NCBI GenBank assembly: GCA_038124025.1 | Contig: JAYPBC010000001.1 | Location: 165,030 to 229,029, forward strand | Direction: 5' to 3' | DNA: 64,000 nucleotides | Source: UBA1275 sp038124025 | GTDB lineage: Bacteria; Bacteroidota; Rhodothermia; Balneolales; Balneolaceae | Shown here: positions 56,068 to 64,000 of the stretch, in pieces | How the letters are laid out: the number at the start of each line of letters is the position of its first letter | Numbering within the stretch: the first letter of the stretch is position 1 | Notes under the pieces: model-generated | What the model was told of the DNA's origin: nothing | The model's input: only the letters and a program-made list of their open reading frames with translations | The model's database searches: none | Translations under genes and position numbers: made by a program

Positions 56068-57678
56068 TCAACGCTTATTCATCGAGACTAGAAAGTCTAA
56101 ATTATCTTTGGTTCCTTTTATTTTGTCCAGAATAAATTCCATCGCTTCAAAAGGATTCATATTGGTTAAATGCCGGCGTAACAATACAACCTTTTCACGC
56201 TCTTCTTCACTAACTAACAACTCCTCTCGCCTCGTTCCAGATCGGAAAATATCGACAGCCGGATATATTCTACGATCAGAAATACGGCGATCGAGTACGA
56301 TTTCACTATTACCAGTGCCTTTGAACTCTTCAAATATCACGTCATCCATGCGAGAACCCGTATCGATTAGTGCAGTGGCAACGATAGTAAGTGAGCCTCC
56401 ACCCTCAATATTTCGAGCAGAGGAGAATAACTGTCTTGGCACTTTTAATGCCTCCGAATCGACTCCACCACTCATGGTTCTTCCTTTATTCCCAGCACAT
56501 ACATTATATGCTCGAGCTAATCTCGTTATGGAATCCAATAACAGCAGTACATCATGGCCACTCTCAACCAAGCGTTTGGCTTTTTCAAATACAATTTCTG
56601 ATAAGCCGACATGATTTTCTGGTTTCTCATCAAAGGTAGAAGCAACTACTTCTGCCCCTACCACACTCCGTTCCATCTCAGTAACTTCTTCCGGGCGTTC
56701 ATCAACCAGTAGGATTAATATTTTTGCCTCTGGATGATTGTGACTGACTGCGTTGGCAATATTACGTAATATGGTCGTTTTACCCGTTTTTGGCTGTGCA
56801 ACAATCAAACTACGTTGTCCTTTTCCAATGGGTGCAAACATATCGATTAAACGAGTAGTGTACTCATTAGACGCATATTCTAAACGGTATCGTTGATCTG
56901 GATGTACAGGCAATAACTCATCAAAATAGCCTCGATTATCCACATCTCGAGGTATGTGCCCGTTTACCCCTTCCACCCTAAGCAGCGCAAAATATCGCTC
57001 GCCTACTTTGGGAGGTCGAATAATACCAATCACAGTATCGCCTTGCCGAAGTCTAAATCGCTTGATTTGTGAAGGAGACACATAAATATCATCGGGACTA
57101 GCTTTGTAGTTGTAGTTCACAGATCGAAGAAAACCATATCCATCTGGCAGAATTTCTAAGGTACCCTCGTTGATAAGGTAGGGACCCAGTTGAGGCTCTA
57201 ATTCCTCCAAACGCTCCTTTAGTGTAGGAGCATCGGAGGTTGGTAGTTCGTCATGTTCGTGCTTTTTTCGTTTCCTTACTCTATTTGATGAGATACTATG
57301 TTGAGCATTAGAATCTCTGTTAGCTCTTCGATTTTTATCCTTTGAGTCTTCAGAATCTGCTTTCTCTTCTTTATAACTTACAACATGATCACCGCCACCA
57401 TATAAATTACTGGCAGCTGTATTTATTTGTGTGGCTGTACGTGGTTCATCAAATGCGCCTGGAGTAGTGGTTTTTGAGCTTTGATTTCCGTGATTTTCCG
57501 AATTTGATGGTTGTTGGGAGCTTGCCTGTACAATAGCATCGATCAATAGCTGTTTTTTTAACCCCGTCACCCTCTTCACTCCTAACGACTTCGCGATAGC
57601 TTGTAAATCCGGTAGTTTTTTCGATTTCAACTTTTCTGGGTCGTTCAAAGAAAACCCATCATTGGTTTGTGATGACAT
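56068..57678 (-). CDS. rho: transcription termination factor Rho, long N-terminal insert
   Basis: The 536-residue hexameric RNA helicase has the Rho N-terminal [25 protein letters not shown]-binding domain [18 protein letters not shown]-loop [10 protein letters not shown] (about 295-304), [14 protein letters not shown] and the C-terminal [25 protein letters not shown] ([14 protein letters not shown]). It is about 115 residues longer than E. coli Rho because a hydrophilic, repeat-poor insert (about 52-155, rich in N, S, K, D, E) sits between the two N-terminal subdomains. It has 142 bases upstream of the next gene and is probably a single-gene unit. Confidence 0.97.
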   Translation of the reverse strand: MSSQTNDGFSLNDPEKLKSKKLPDLQAIAKSLGVKRVTGLKKQLLIDAIVQASSQQPSNSENHGNQSSKTTTPGAFDEPRTATQINTAASNLYGGGDHVVSYKEEKADSEDSKDKNRRANRDSNAQHSISSNRVRKRKKHEHDELPTSDAPTLKERLEELEPQLGPYLINEGTLEILPDGYGFLRSVNYNYKASPDDIYVSPSQIKRFRLRQGDTVIGIIRPPKVGERYFALLRVEGVNGHIPRDVDNRGYFDELLPVHPDQRYRLEYASNEYTTRLIDMFAPIGKGQRSLIVAQPKTGKTTILRNIANAVSHNHPEAKILILLVDERPEEVTEMERSVVGAEVVASTFDEKPENHVGLSEIVFEKAKRLVESGHDVLLLLDSITRLARAYNVCAGNKGRTMSGGVDSEALKVPRQLFSSARNIEGGGSLTIVATALIDTGSRMDDVIFEEFKGTGNSEIVLDRRISDRRIYPAVDIFRSGTRREELLVSEEEREKVVLLRRHLTNMNPFEAMEFILDKIKGTKDNLDFLVSMNKR

Positions 57679-57778
57679 AAAAATAAATTAAATAAACGTG
57701 TTAGTACCGACGTCATAAATACTTCGAATTCATGGATGGTAAGGAAGTCAAAATTTTGGCCGTACAAGAAAAGCACAT

Positions 57779-59029
57779 TCAGATTCGGCACATCCAATCT
57801 TTTACAGTAGCATAAAAGTAAAAACTTCCTGTAAAAATAACCAAAGATGTCTTCAATTCACTTAACATATATTCCACATCATCATCATTCATTGCTTTCA
57901 TATGTAAATGCGACGGAATACCTGCCAAAGAAGCGGCCCTATCTCCTTCTAATTTGTAAAAATACCTATCTGCAAATCCAAGTGTTTGATCTATGATTTC
58001 TTTGCTAATTTTATCTTTCATCATTCCCATCACAACAACTTTTCTATTGTTTTTTAATGCCTTAACGGTACTTATTGTTGAGGTGATTCCTTCTAGATTA
58101 TGAGATCCTGAGAAATACCAAGCATGGGTAGCGTGCACCCGTTCGAACCTTCCTGGTGCCCCGGGAAACTCTTCTATGGCTGCCCTAAAATCTTCATCAC
58201 TAACTGGAAATTGATCCTTTAAACACTGTGTTGATTGATAGGTCATAGCCACATTCCATGCGTTTACTGGTTCAAAAAAAGATGATTTGAGCGTAATTTT
58301 GGGCTTTTTTAGTGTAATATTTTTATTGGAAAAACTAGGCTCTAATTGTTTAGTATCAAATAAAGGGGCACTTTGCCTATTGGCACGCTCTGTAATTACC
58401 TTATGTGCTTCTGTGGGGACATTACCCACAATACACGGAGTTTCTTTCTTAATGATACCCGCCTTTTCCCAAGCAATTGAGGCTAAGTCTTCTCCTAGTA
58501 TGTCGGTATGATCATAGGATATACTTGTTATGATACTTAACTCTGGAAGGAGAACATTTGTTGCGTCTAAGCGCCCTCCTAAACCGGTTTCAATAATAGC
58601 AATATCGATGAATTCGTGGTCAAATATAGTGAAGGCAATGACCGTACTTAACTCGAAATAAGTGAGTTTATACGTACCCAAAAGGGATGAAACTTGAGCA
58701 AAAAAGGCCACCAATTTTTTATCAGATACCGGTTTACCAAGTATGCGAAATCGTTCATTAAATGAAACTAAGTGGGGTGAAGTAAATAAGCCTGTTTTGT
58801 ATCCAGCACGCCGATAAGTAGCCTCTAGTAGGTGACAGACCGTTCCTTTACCGTTGGTGCCAGCAACATGAATTGACGGAAAGTGTTTGTGAGGGTTACC
58901 TAAGTCTTTTAAAAAAGATTTGACCTTTTTCAAGGAAAAATTTGCTGCTTTAGCACCAATCAAGCCAAATTTCGGGAGTCTGTTCAAATAGGTCTCGACC
59001 TCTTTTATATGACGAAATTCCTTTGACAT
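57779..59029 (-). CDS. folC: folylpolyglutamate/dihydrofolate synthase
   Basis: The 416-residue ligase adds glutamate to folates (and dihydropteroate). The P-loop HVAGTNGKGTVCHLLE (54-69), the SPHLVSFNERFR substrate segment and the DATNVLLPE and YDHTDILGEDLASIAWEKAGIIK blocks are conserved Mur-ligase-fold features. It starts three bases after the pabC-like gene and is probably translationally coupled. No terminator is visible after it. Confidence 0.95.
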   Translation of the reverse strand: MSKEFRHIKEVETYLNRLPKFGLIGAKAANFSLKKVKSFLKDLGNPHKHFPSIHVAGTNGKGTVCHLLEATYRRAGYKTGLFTSPHLVSFNERFRILGKPVSDKKLVAFFAQVSSLLGTYKLTYFELSTVIAFTIFDHEFIDIAIIETGLGGRLDATNVLLPELSIITSISYDHTDILGEDLASIAWEKAGIIKKETPCIVGNVPTEAHKVITERANRQSAPLFDTKQLEPSFSNKNITLKKPKITLKSSFFEPVNAWNVAMTYQSTQCLKDQFPVSDEDFRAAIEEFPGAPGRFERVHATHAWYFSGSHNLEGITSTISTVKALKNNRKVVVMGMMKDKISKEIIDQTLGFADRYFYKLEGDRAASLAGIPSHLHMKAMNDDDVEYMLSELKTSLVIFTGSFYFYATVKDWMCRI

Positions 59030-59032
59030 TCT

Positions 59033-59923
59033 CTACAAAATAATGGATTGATAGATTTTTTTAATCCTATTAAGAGCACATTCATCCTTGCTAAACTGAG
59101 TTGTGTCTAGGCTATCTATAGGTTGTATTCCCTTTATGGTACTTGTTGAAAAAACCATATCTGCTTCGTACAGTGAATGAATGTCATAAGTTCCTTCTTG
59201 AACCCTAAAATAAGACTGACTTTGTAACGCACTTAACAGTGCCTCGCGTCTAGTTCCTTTCAATATATCACATTTTGTGGACGGGGTGTATATGGTTCGC
59301 TGTTTTATCCAAAAAATGTTGGCCGAAGTACACTCTCCTACATAACCGTCTGTATTGCATAAAAGTGCATCATTGTAGTTTTGGTTCCTAGCCTCTGTAG
59401 CAGCCAATACGTACAACAGCGCATTGGATGATTTCAAGATGCTCTGCTGGACTGATTTATGGGGTAAGGTTAATGAACTACTCATCAAACGATAGCTGGG
59501 CTGGCTAATTTCTTTGGGCATAGTGCAAAAAGAAAGAAACCATAACCCTTCAGAAGTTTTGCTTGTGTACCCTCTTCCCCCATTCCTCCAGCACTGCAAA
59601 CGCAGTAGCAGTTTCGTTCCTAAATGACTGTTTTTGTTGATACCTGCTTCAAAAAACGCACCCCACTCCTCGGTGGAAGTTTTTAGATCAATACCTAAAT
59701 ACTCAAGACCCCTAACTAAACGCTTTAAATGTAAATCTAACAGCTTAACCTGCCCTTCAATACTAACCATTGTTTCAAACAGTCCATCTCCATACATCAT
59801 CCCTCTATTTTCAACAGGAATTACTGCTTCCGAATCCCTCATCCAAGACCCATTAAGACAGACCCAAGGCTCATTGGATATGCTATCTATAGAAGGTGTA
59901 TTCTGTGCTTCAGATTCATTCAT
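59033..59923 (-). CDS. pabC: class IV aminotransferase, probable aminodeoxychorismate lyase
   Basis: From the ATG at 59923 the product has 296 residues (a TTG at 59944 is also possible). The PLP lysine is about residue 171 from the TTG start, in ILKSSNALLYVLAATEA; RGMMYGDGLFETM near residue 50 and GECTSANIFWIK later are class IV signatures. Members act as aminodeoxychorismate lyase, branched-chain or D-amino acid transaminase. Its place directly before folC points to p-aminobenzoate synthesis, by context. It lies 31 bases after the thioredoxin-fold gene from this start. Confidence 0.75.
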   Translation of the reverse strand: MNESEAQNTPSIDSISNEPWVCLNGSWMRDSEAVIPVENRGMMYGDGLFETMVSIEGQVKLLDLHLKRLVRGLEYLGIDLKTSTEEWGAFFEAGINKNSHLGTKLLLRLQCWRNGGRGYTSKTSEGLWFLSFCTMPKEISQPSYRLMSSSLTLPHKSVQQSILKSSNALLYVLAATEARNQNYNDALLCNTDGYVGECTSANIFWIKQRTIYTPSTKCDILKGTRREALLSALQSQSYFRVQEGTYDIHSLYEADMVFSTSTIKGIQPIDSLDTTQFSKDECALNRIKKIYQSIIL

Positions 59924-59954
59924 ATGGGAGATATTTTCAGCCAAATCTTCACGC

Positions 59955-60596
59955 TTATTTACTTTCTTCGTTTAACCCTAACAGGCGATTTAAAGGCTCT
60001 AATTGCGAAGAATTTCTAAATCCAACATGAGTCCATAGAATTTGCCCCCCCTTAAGATAGATTAGGGTTGGAATCCCAGGAACTTGGAATTCATTGAATA
60101 AATAACTTCCATCTATAATTAAGTGTTGCTCGGAAAAAGCATAATCGTTTTGATATGAAACTCCATTACTAGCGCTCAATTTTTCCCCTTCAAGCTCTTG
60201 GTCATATCCTTCTCGAGTATCTAAAACAAGAGCAACTACAAGTTTTAGAGCCTTTTGATCGTTGTTTAGCGATGGTGTATTTAATATATCCATGATTTGC
60301 TCTACTTGATATGCTATATCGGCAGATTTTTCTGACCAACGAGCAGCAAAAAGAAGAAGAATAGATTCATCAGATAGGGATTCCAATTGCAGACTATCGG
60401 TTTTTTCATCCATAAAACCAGTTTGCAATACAGTGACATATTCCCCTAGAAACATCTCAGTTCCTTCCTGGAGTCCTTCACTGAAGGTCTCCAACTGTTT
60501 TGAATTAAAATTAAAGGATGAGAATACAATGGCGACCAGCCCTATGAATGCAATTACTAAGACAAATGGAACAAACTGTTTGGAATCTAGTTTCAT
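59955..60596 (-). CDS. membrane-anchored thioredoxin-fold protein lacking CXXC
   Basis: The 213-residue protein has one N-terminal membrane helix (10-28) and a soluble domain with thioredoxin-fold cues: LLLFAARWSEKSADIAYQVEQIM (about 81-103), where the usual W-C-x-x-C reads W87-S-E-K-S91, and the cis-proline strand VPGIPTLIYLKGG (P176). With no active-site cysteine it cannot be a disulfide enzyme; it may be a binding or scaffold version. It sits just before pabC-like and folC on the same strand, but no functional link is known. The TM anchor suggests the domain faces the periplasm. Family naming beyond fold is not supported. Confidence 0.65.
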   Translation of the reverse strand: MKLDSKQFVPFVLVIAFIGLVAIVFSSFNFNSKQLETFSEGLQEGTEMFLGEYVTVLQTGFMDEKTDSLQLESLSDESILLLFAARWSEKSADIAYQVEQIMDILNTPSLNNDQKALKLVVALVLDTREGYDQELEGEKLSASNGVSYQNDYAFSEQHLIIDGSYLFNEFQVPGIPTLIYLKGGQILWTHVGFRNSSQLEPLNRLLGLNEESK

Positions 60597-60784
60597 ATTG
60601 AAAGTTAGGGCTTTATATACTTTATCGCCTGAGTTAATGCCCTAAGAATTAGGCAGACTGAACGAATTGAATAAAATGTACGCCCAATTTTACTCTAATG
60701 TATTCACGTATGTCCTGCAGTAGTAGATATCATTCAATTGTGAACGTATTGCGATCCTAATTAAGCAGTAAATCGCACTACCAC

Positions 60785-62611
60785 TTATTCACGCACGCGA
60801 TATATGAGATATGAATAAGGAGAAATTCCTCGTTTTTCGTCTTGAACAGTAAGGCCGTTCGTTAGAACCAAATCTTGCTGCTGATTGAGCATGAGTGTAC
60901 GGTCTTTTTTTTGAACTAAATAGGGGAGTTTAGCCGAGTAACTACCTGAAGCTTGATTCCAAAGAGTCGGTTCTATCCAATAAACCGTATCTTGATGGTT
61001 AATAATGACCAGTACCCGTTCTTCTTCGGATTTTCGCTCATAGGCCAATACATCTGGGTCGTTGGTTTCAAGAAGTGTTACATTTCCAATTAGTAATGAC
61101 TCAGAATCCTTTCTCAGTTGGATTAAACTGGCATAATGCTCATAGATGCTGGTATTAAATCTAACAGAGTCGATTTGTCTTTCCCACCCGTAAGGATGTT
61201 CGATTTCAGCTTGATAGGTTAAATCTGGCCAAATCATGGGTTTTCGATCATCGGGATCATCTGCCCCCCACATTCCAGCTTCTGTTCCATAATATATCAT
61301 TGGAGCACCAGGCCAACTCAACTGAAAAACGGCCATTAAGCTAAGCGTCTGAAAATCTTTACTTGTTGGGGCAGCAAGCTCATAGCCTTGGCTTGGGTAG
61401 GCATCTGGATTATATGGAGCGCCTGGATTTTTTATTTGAGTTAGAATTCTTGGCGTATCATGGGAGTCAAAAAGGTTTTGCAAACTATGTTCAAAACCAT
61501 CACCATAACGATCGTGTAACTCTGCTAAACGGCTTGTTAATTCGTCAGCATCAATAGTTTTATCAATAAAAAATCCTTTAGAGGCGTAGGCAAAAGGATA
61601 ATTCATAACCGAACTAAATAACGAATCACCTACGTACTCTAAGCCTTTCTCATCCCATATTTCAGCCACAGTAAAGGCATCTGGGTTTATGGATCGAACC
61701 AGAGCATGCCACTCTACCCAAAAAGCGGTACCCACTTCAGATGCTACATCTAACCTCCACCCATCTACCCCATCACTGGGATCTCCATCTCCATTTGGAT
61801 CCATCCAACGCTTAGTTATTGCAAAAATATGCTTTTTAGCTCCAGAAGAAAGGTTTCCGCCAGTTTCTTTAAATACGGGTAATCCTTTAAAACCCCACCA
61901 TCCTTCATAATCAAATTCATTCTCTGAGGTAGAAGGATCATCAAATGATAAAACAAAATACCAATGTTTGTAGGGTGATTCTTCTTGATGTTCCAAAAGA
62001 TGTTGAAAGGCCCAAAATTCAGTCCCAGTATGATTGAATACGCCATCAATAATCACTTTGATATCCCGTTTATGAGCTTGTTGTATGAGTTGTAAAAATA
62101 AGGAGTCAGCACTGCTCCATGACCAGGTGGTAGGATCAGCAGGGTTCTCATTAGCAAACTGAGTGATATCTGCAGTAGGATTGGGGCCAAAATTTCGATC
62201 AATGTGATGATAGTAGGTTGCATCGTATTTATGCATAGACTGAGCATCGAATACAGGATTAAAATAAATCCCACCAATACCCAAATCCTTCAAATAATCT
62301 AATTGGTCTATTACTCCCTGTATATCACCACCATACCGACGTTCACGAACAATATCATAAAAATTGGGGGTCGCTTGCTGTTCCCACTGTGCTCGGGCAT
62401 ACCAATCGGACGTCCACGAACTAAGGGTCCATCCTTCAGGCCCCCTTGCCCGCTCTTTATTGGGTTCATTAGTTAGATCGCCATTTCGAAAACGTTCTGG
62501 GAATATCTGATACCAAACCAGTCCTTTAGACCATTCCGGTGCCTGTGCCCAACTCACACTAAACGGGCTCAAAAGGAGAATAACGATACCAATTAGACTA
62601 ATTCGTTGCAT
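60785..62611 (-). CDS. secreted GH13 alpha-amylase family enzyme
   Basis: The 608-residue protein has a signal peptide (1-23, ending SWAQ). The (beta/alpha)8 barrel carries the GH13 conserved regions: VIIDGVFNHTG (region I), GWRLDVASEV (nucleophile D288), FTVAEIWDE (acid/base E317), LFDSHDTPR (D385). A Ca-binding-like stretch DPNGDGDPSDG precedes the nucleophile. The C-terminal beta domain follows about residue 500. It resembles cyclomaltodextrinase/neopullulanase-type or maltodextrin-active enzymes and would act in the periplasm. It follows the SLC45-like transporter by nine bases, so both likely serve maltodextrin uptake. Confidence 0.92.
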   Translation of the reverse strand: MQRISLIGIVILLLSPFSVSWAQAPEWSKGLVWYQIFPERFRNGDLTNEPNKERARGPEGWTLSSWTSDWYARAQWEQQATPNFYDIVRERRYGGDIQGVIDQLDYLKDLGIGGIYFNPVFDAQSMHKYDATYYHHIDRNFGPNPTADITQFANENPADPTTWSWSSADSLFLQLIQQAHKRDIKVIIDGVFNHTGTEFWAFQHLLEHQEESPYKHWYFVLSFDDPSTSENEFDYEGWWGFKGLPVFKETGGNLSSGAKKHIFAITKRWMDPNGDGDPSDGVDGWRLDVASEVGTAFWVEWHALVRSINPDAFTVAEIWDEKGLEYVGDSLFSSVMNYPFAYASKGFFIDKTIDADELTSRLAELHDRYGDGFEHSLQNLFDSHDTPRILTQIKNPGAPYNPDAYPSQGYELAAPTSKDFQTLSLMAVFQLSWPGAPMIYYGTEAGMWGADDPDDRKPMIWPDLTYQAEIEHPYGWERQIDSVRFNTSIYEHYASLIQLRKDSESLLIGNVTLLETNDPDVLAYERKSEEERVLVIINHQDTVYWIEPTLWNQASGSYSAKLPYLVQKKDRTLMLNQQQDLVLTNGLTVQDEKRGISPYSYLIYRVRE

Positions 62612-62620
62612 GGTTTAGAG

Positions 62621-63976
62621 TCAAGTTGAAATGGCTGCGTCTCCATCTACATCATTCACTCTCATAACCGACCATGCGCCTAGTAGCATAAAGACGCCGG
62701 CCGTAACCAAAGCCCAAATCGCTTGCCCACCGTACAAATGCTTAACAATAGGCCCTCCAATAATGCCATTTACAATCTGTGGAAAGGTGATAAAAAAGTT
62801 GAATATACCCATGTAGACCCCCATTTTTTTTGCCGGAATCGAACCTGCTAAAATAGCATATGGCATGGCTAGAATACTAGCCCAGGCTATGCCAATACCA
62901 ACCATAGAGAGTAGAAGCCAATATTTATCTTGAATAAAGTAAATTGATATAAGCCCCAAACCACCTAAAATAAGGGATATTGCATGCGTTTTTGTCCGGC
63001 CTAGCGATGCTGCAATTTTAGGCAAGAAAAAAGCAAATACCGCAGAAACTGCGTTATACACTCCGAAGATGACACCAACCCAGTTTCCAGCTTCTTGAAA
63101 TAATGGAGAGCTCGTATCCCCTTTAGCTACCCCAAAAACATGTTCAGCGATGGCTGGTGTGGTAAAAACCCACATCGAAAATAAGGCAAACCATGAAAAA
63201 AACTGGACTAAACCCAACTGCTTCATGGTTTCCGGCATAGATGCAAAATCCTTGAAAATATCTACTAAGGAGGATTTTTCTTCTGTTACGATTTCCTCCT
63301 CTACGTCATCAAATTCAGCTAATTCTTCCGGACTATATTCAGAGGTAGTTACTACGGTCCATATTATGGAACCTAATAGTATGGCTGCCCCCACCACAAA
63401 TGAGATGATCAAATTCAATGGAATTTCGCCTTCGTCAGCTGTTTTACCCCACCCAAAGCCTTCGGCCAGTATATAGGGTAACCATGAACCCACCACCGCA
63501 CCAATTCCAATAAGAACAGTTTGAACAGAAAAGCCGAGTGTTCGCTGTGAACTTGGTAACTTATCAGCTACCAACGCTCTAAATGGCTCCATAGCAATAT
63601 TAAAAGAGGCATCCATAATCATGAGCATACCAGCACCAACCCATAAGGCTGGAATAAAGGCCGCAAATAAGCCCGCGTTTGGCATTAGTATCAGCCCCAA
63701 ACTAGCAAGTACAGCCCCTGCCAAAAAATAGGGCCTCCTTCGTCCGAGTCGAGTCCATGTTTTATCACTGTAGTGCCCCACAATAGGCTGAACAATCATC
63801 CCGGTGATGGGTGCTACCAACCAAAACCAAGACAGATGTTCGACATCGGCACCAAAGGTTTGAAGTATTCTACTGGCATTAGCATTCTGTAGGGCAAAGC
63901 CCATTTGAATACCTAAAAAGCCCATACTCATATTCCAGATATCTGCTTTTCGCAAATTGGGTTTTGTTCGATTCAT
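62621..63976 (-). CDS. SLC45-like MFS sugar transporter
   Basis: The 451-residue protein has 12 membrane helices. It begins NMSMGFLGIQMGFALQNANASRILQTFGAD, continues to IVGHYSDKTWTRLGRRRPYFLAGA (the MFS motif A), and has a charged central loop (about 215-240). This pattern matches SLC45-type or glycoside-pentoside-like transporters common next to amylases in Bacteroidota and thought to import maltose or maltodextrins. GGAG lies at good spacing before the ATG at 63976. It pairs with the GH13 gene downstream (nine-base gap). Confidence 0.88.
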   Translation of the reverse strand: MNRTKPNLRKADIWNMSMGFLGIQMGFALQNANASRILQTFGADVEHLSWFWLVAPITGMIVQPIVGHYSDKTWTRLGRRRPYFLAGAVLASLGLILMPNAGLFAAFIPALWVGAGMLMIMDASFNIAMEPFRALVADKLPSSQRTLGFSVQTVLIGIGAVVGSWLPYILAEGFGWGKTADEGEIPLNLIISFVVGAAILLGSIIWTVVTTSEYSPEELAEFDDVEEEIVTEEKSSLVDIFKDFASMPETMKQLGLVQFFSWFALFSMWVFTTPAIAEHVFGVAKGDTSSPLFQEAGNWVGVIFGVYNAVSAVFAFFLPKIAASLGRTKTHAISLILGGLGLISIYFIQDKYWLLLSMVGIGIAWASILAMPYAILAGSIPAKKMGVYMGIFNFFITFPQIVNGIIGGPIVKHLYGGQAIWALVTAGVFMLLGAWSVMRVNDVDGDAAIST

Positions 63977-64000
63977 TGGTTACTCCAAATAATAGTTAGG

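Noticed and set aside
55964..56614. Open plus-strand frame of 216 codons opposite the end of rho
   Set aside because: It lies antisense to the conserved Rho C-terminus, has Ser/Asn-rich low-quality composition and no ribosome site; rho clearly occupies the other strand.
59634..59975. Plus-strand frame of 113 codons
   Set aside because: Antisense to the pabC-like gene and no family signal.
63150..63476. Plus-strand frame of 108 codons
   Set aside because: Antisense to the SLC45-like transporter; Ser-rich shadow composition.

Overview
The window reads as an ordinary, gene-dense chromosome segment of a low-GC (about 40%, by eye) Gram-negative bacterium of the FCB group, most likely Balneolota/Rhodothermota or a close Bacteroidota relative. 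The signs are a type IX secretion plug-family lipoprotein, a Bacteroidota-style LptC plus large OstA-like protein, TamB, an Omp85-like barrel, a bS22-type micro-protein, an ATP synthase operon without atpD/atpC, and several -7 boxes of the TAnnTTTG type. I see no insertion sequence, prophage, CRISPR array, plasmid function or recognisable defence island. No gene-free stretch exceeds 300 bases.

Layout. 1-707: a DUF3047 protein running off the left edge (minus). 837-1685: a membrane-anchored methyltransferase (plus). 1711-8128 (minus): TolC-like protein, MlaC-like protein, two glycosyltransferases and a Wzx-like flippase, an envelope/polysaccharide block. 8154-18092 (minus): an almost gapless run guaB, glycosyltransferase, M23 peptidase, bactofilin, atpZ, atpI-like, atpB-E-F-H-A-G, tRNA-Ser(TGA), then a strong terminator. 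18208-21735 (minus): ptsN-like, dacB, folD and a 130-residue orphan. 21885-25991 (plus): ccmB, holB, dapF, T9SS plug-family lipoprotein. 26046-40055 (minus): rqcH, aroK, aroB, tamB, rnr and a three-domain metallopeptidase/beta-propeller/Omp85 protein. 40141-40824: orphan. 40991-41466 (minus): HU-family gene and a 30-residue bS22-like gene. 41663-46848 (plus): AGCS symporter, upp, lptC, OstA-like, DUF1080 lipoprotein. 46864-49777 (minus): suhB, aguB, aguA. 49974-53170 (plus): rpiB, glyA, tatC, FKBP-like lipoprotein. 53167-57678 (minus): rho, a CrtI/PYROXD2-like oxidoreductase, alr. 57779-60596 (minus): a redox-dead thioredoxin-fold protein, a pabC-like gene, folC. 60785-63976 (minus): SLC45-like sugar transporter and secreted GH13 amylase.

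Functionally the window mixes energy metabolism (F-type ATPase), envelope building (TamB, LptC/OstA, MlaC/TolC, bactofilin/M23, DacB, Alr, DapF), precursor pathways (shikimate, folate, IMP to XMP, uracil salvage, putrescine from agmatine) and maltodextrin use. I did not find a clearly new multi-gene system. The items most worth a second look are the peptidase/propeller/Omp85 fusion, the guaB-to-tRNA-Ser run, a 130-residue orphan behind a ribosome-site hairpin and a 9-bp palindrome, and a cysteine-less thioredoxin-fold protein in a folate gene cluster. Family assignments come from motif recognition by eye; no database search was run.
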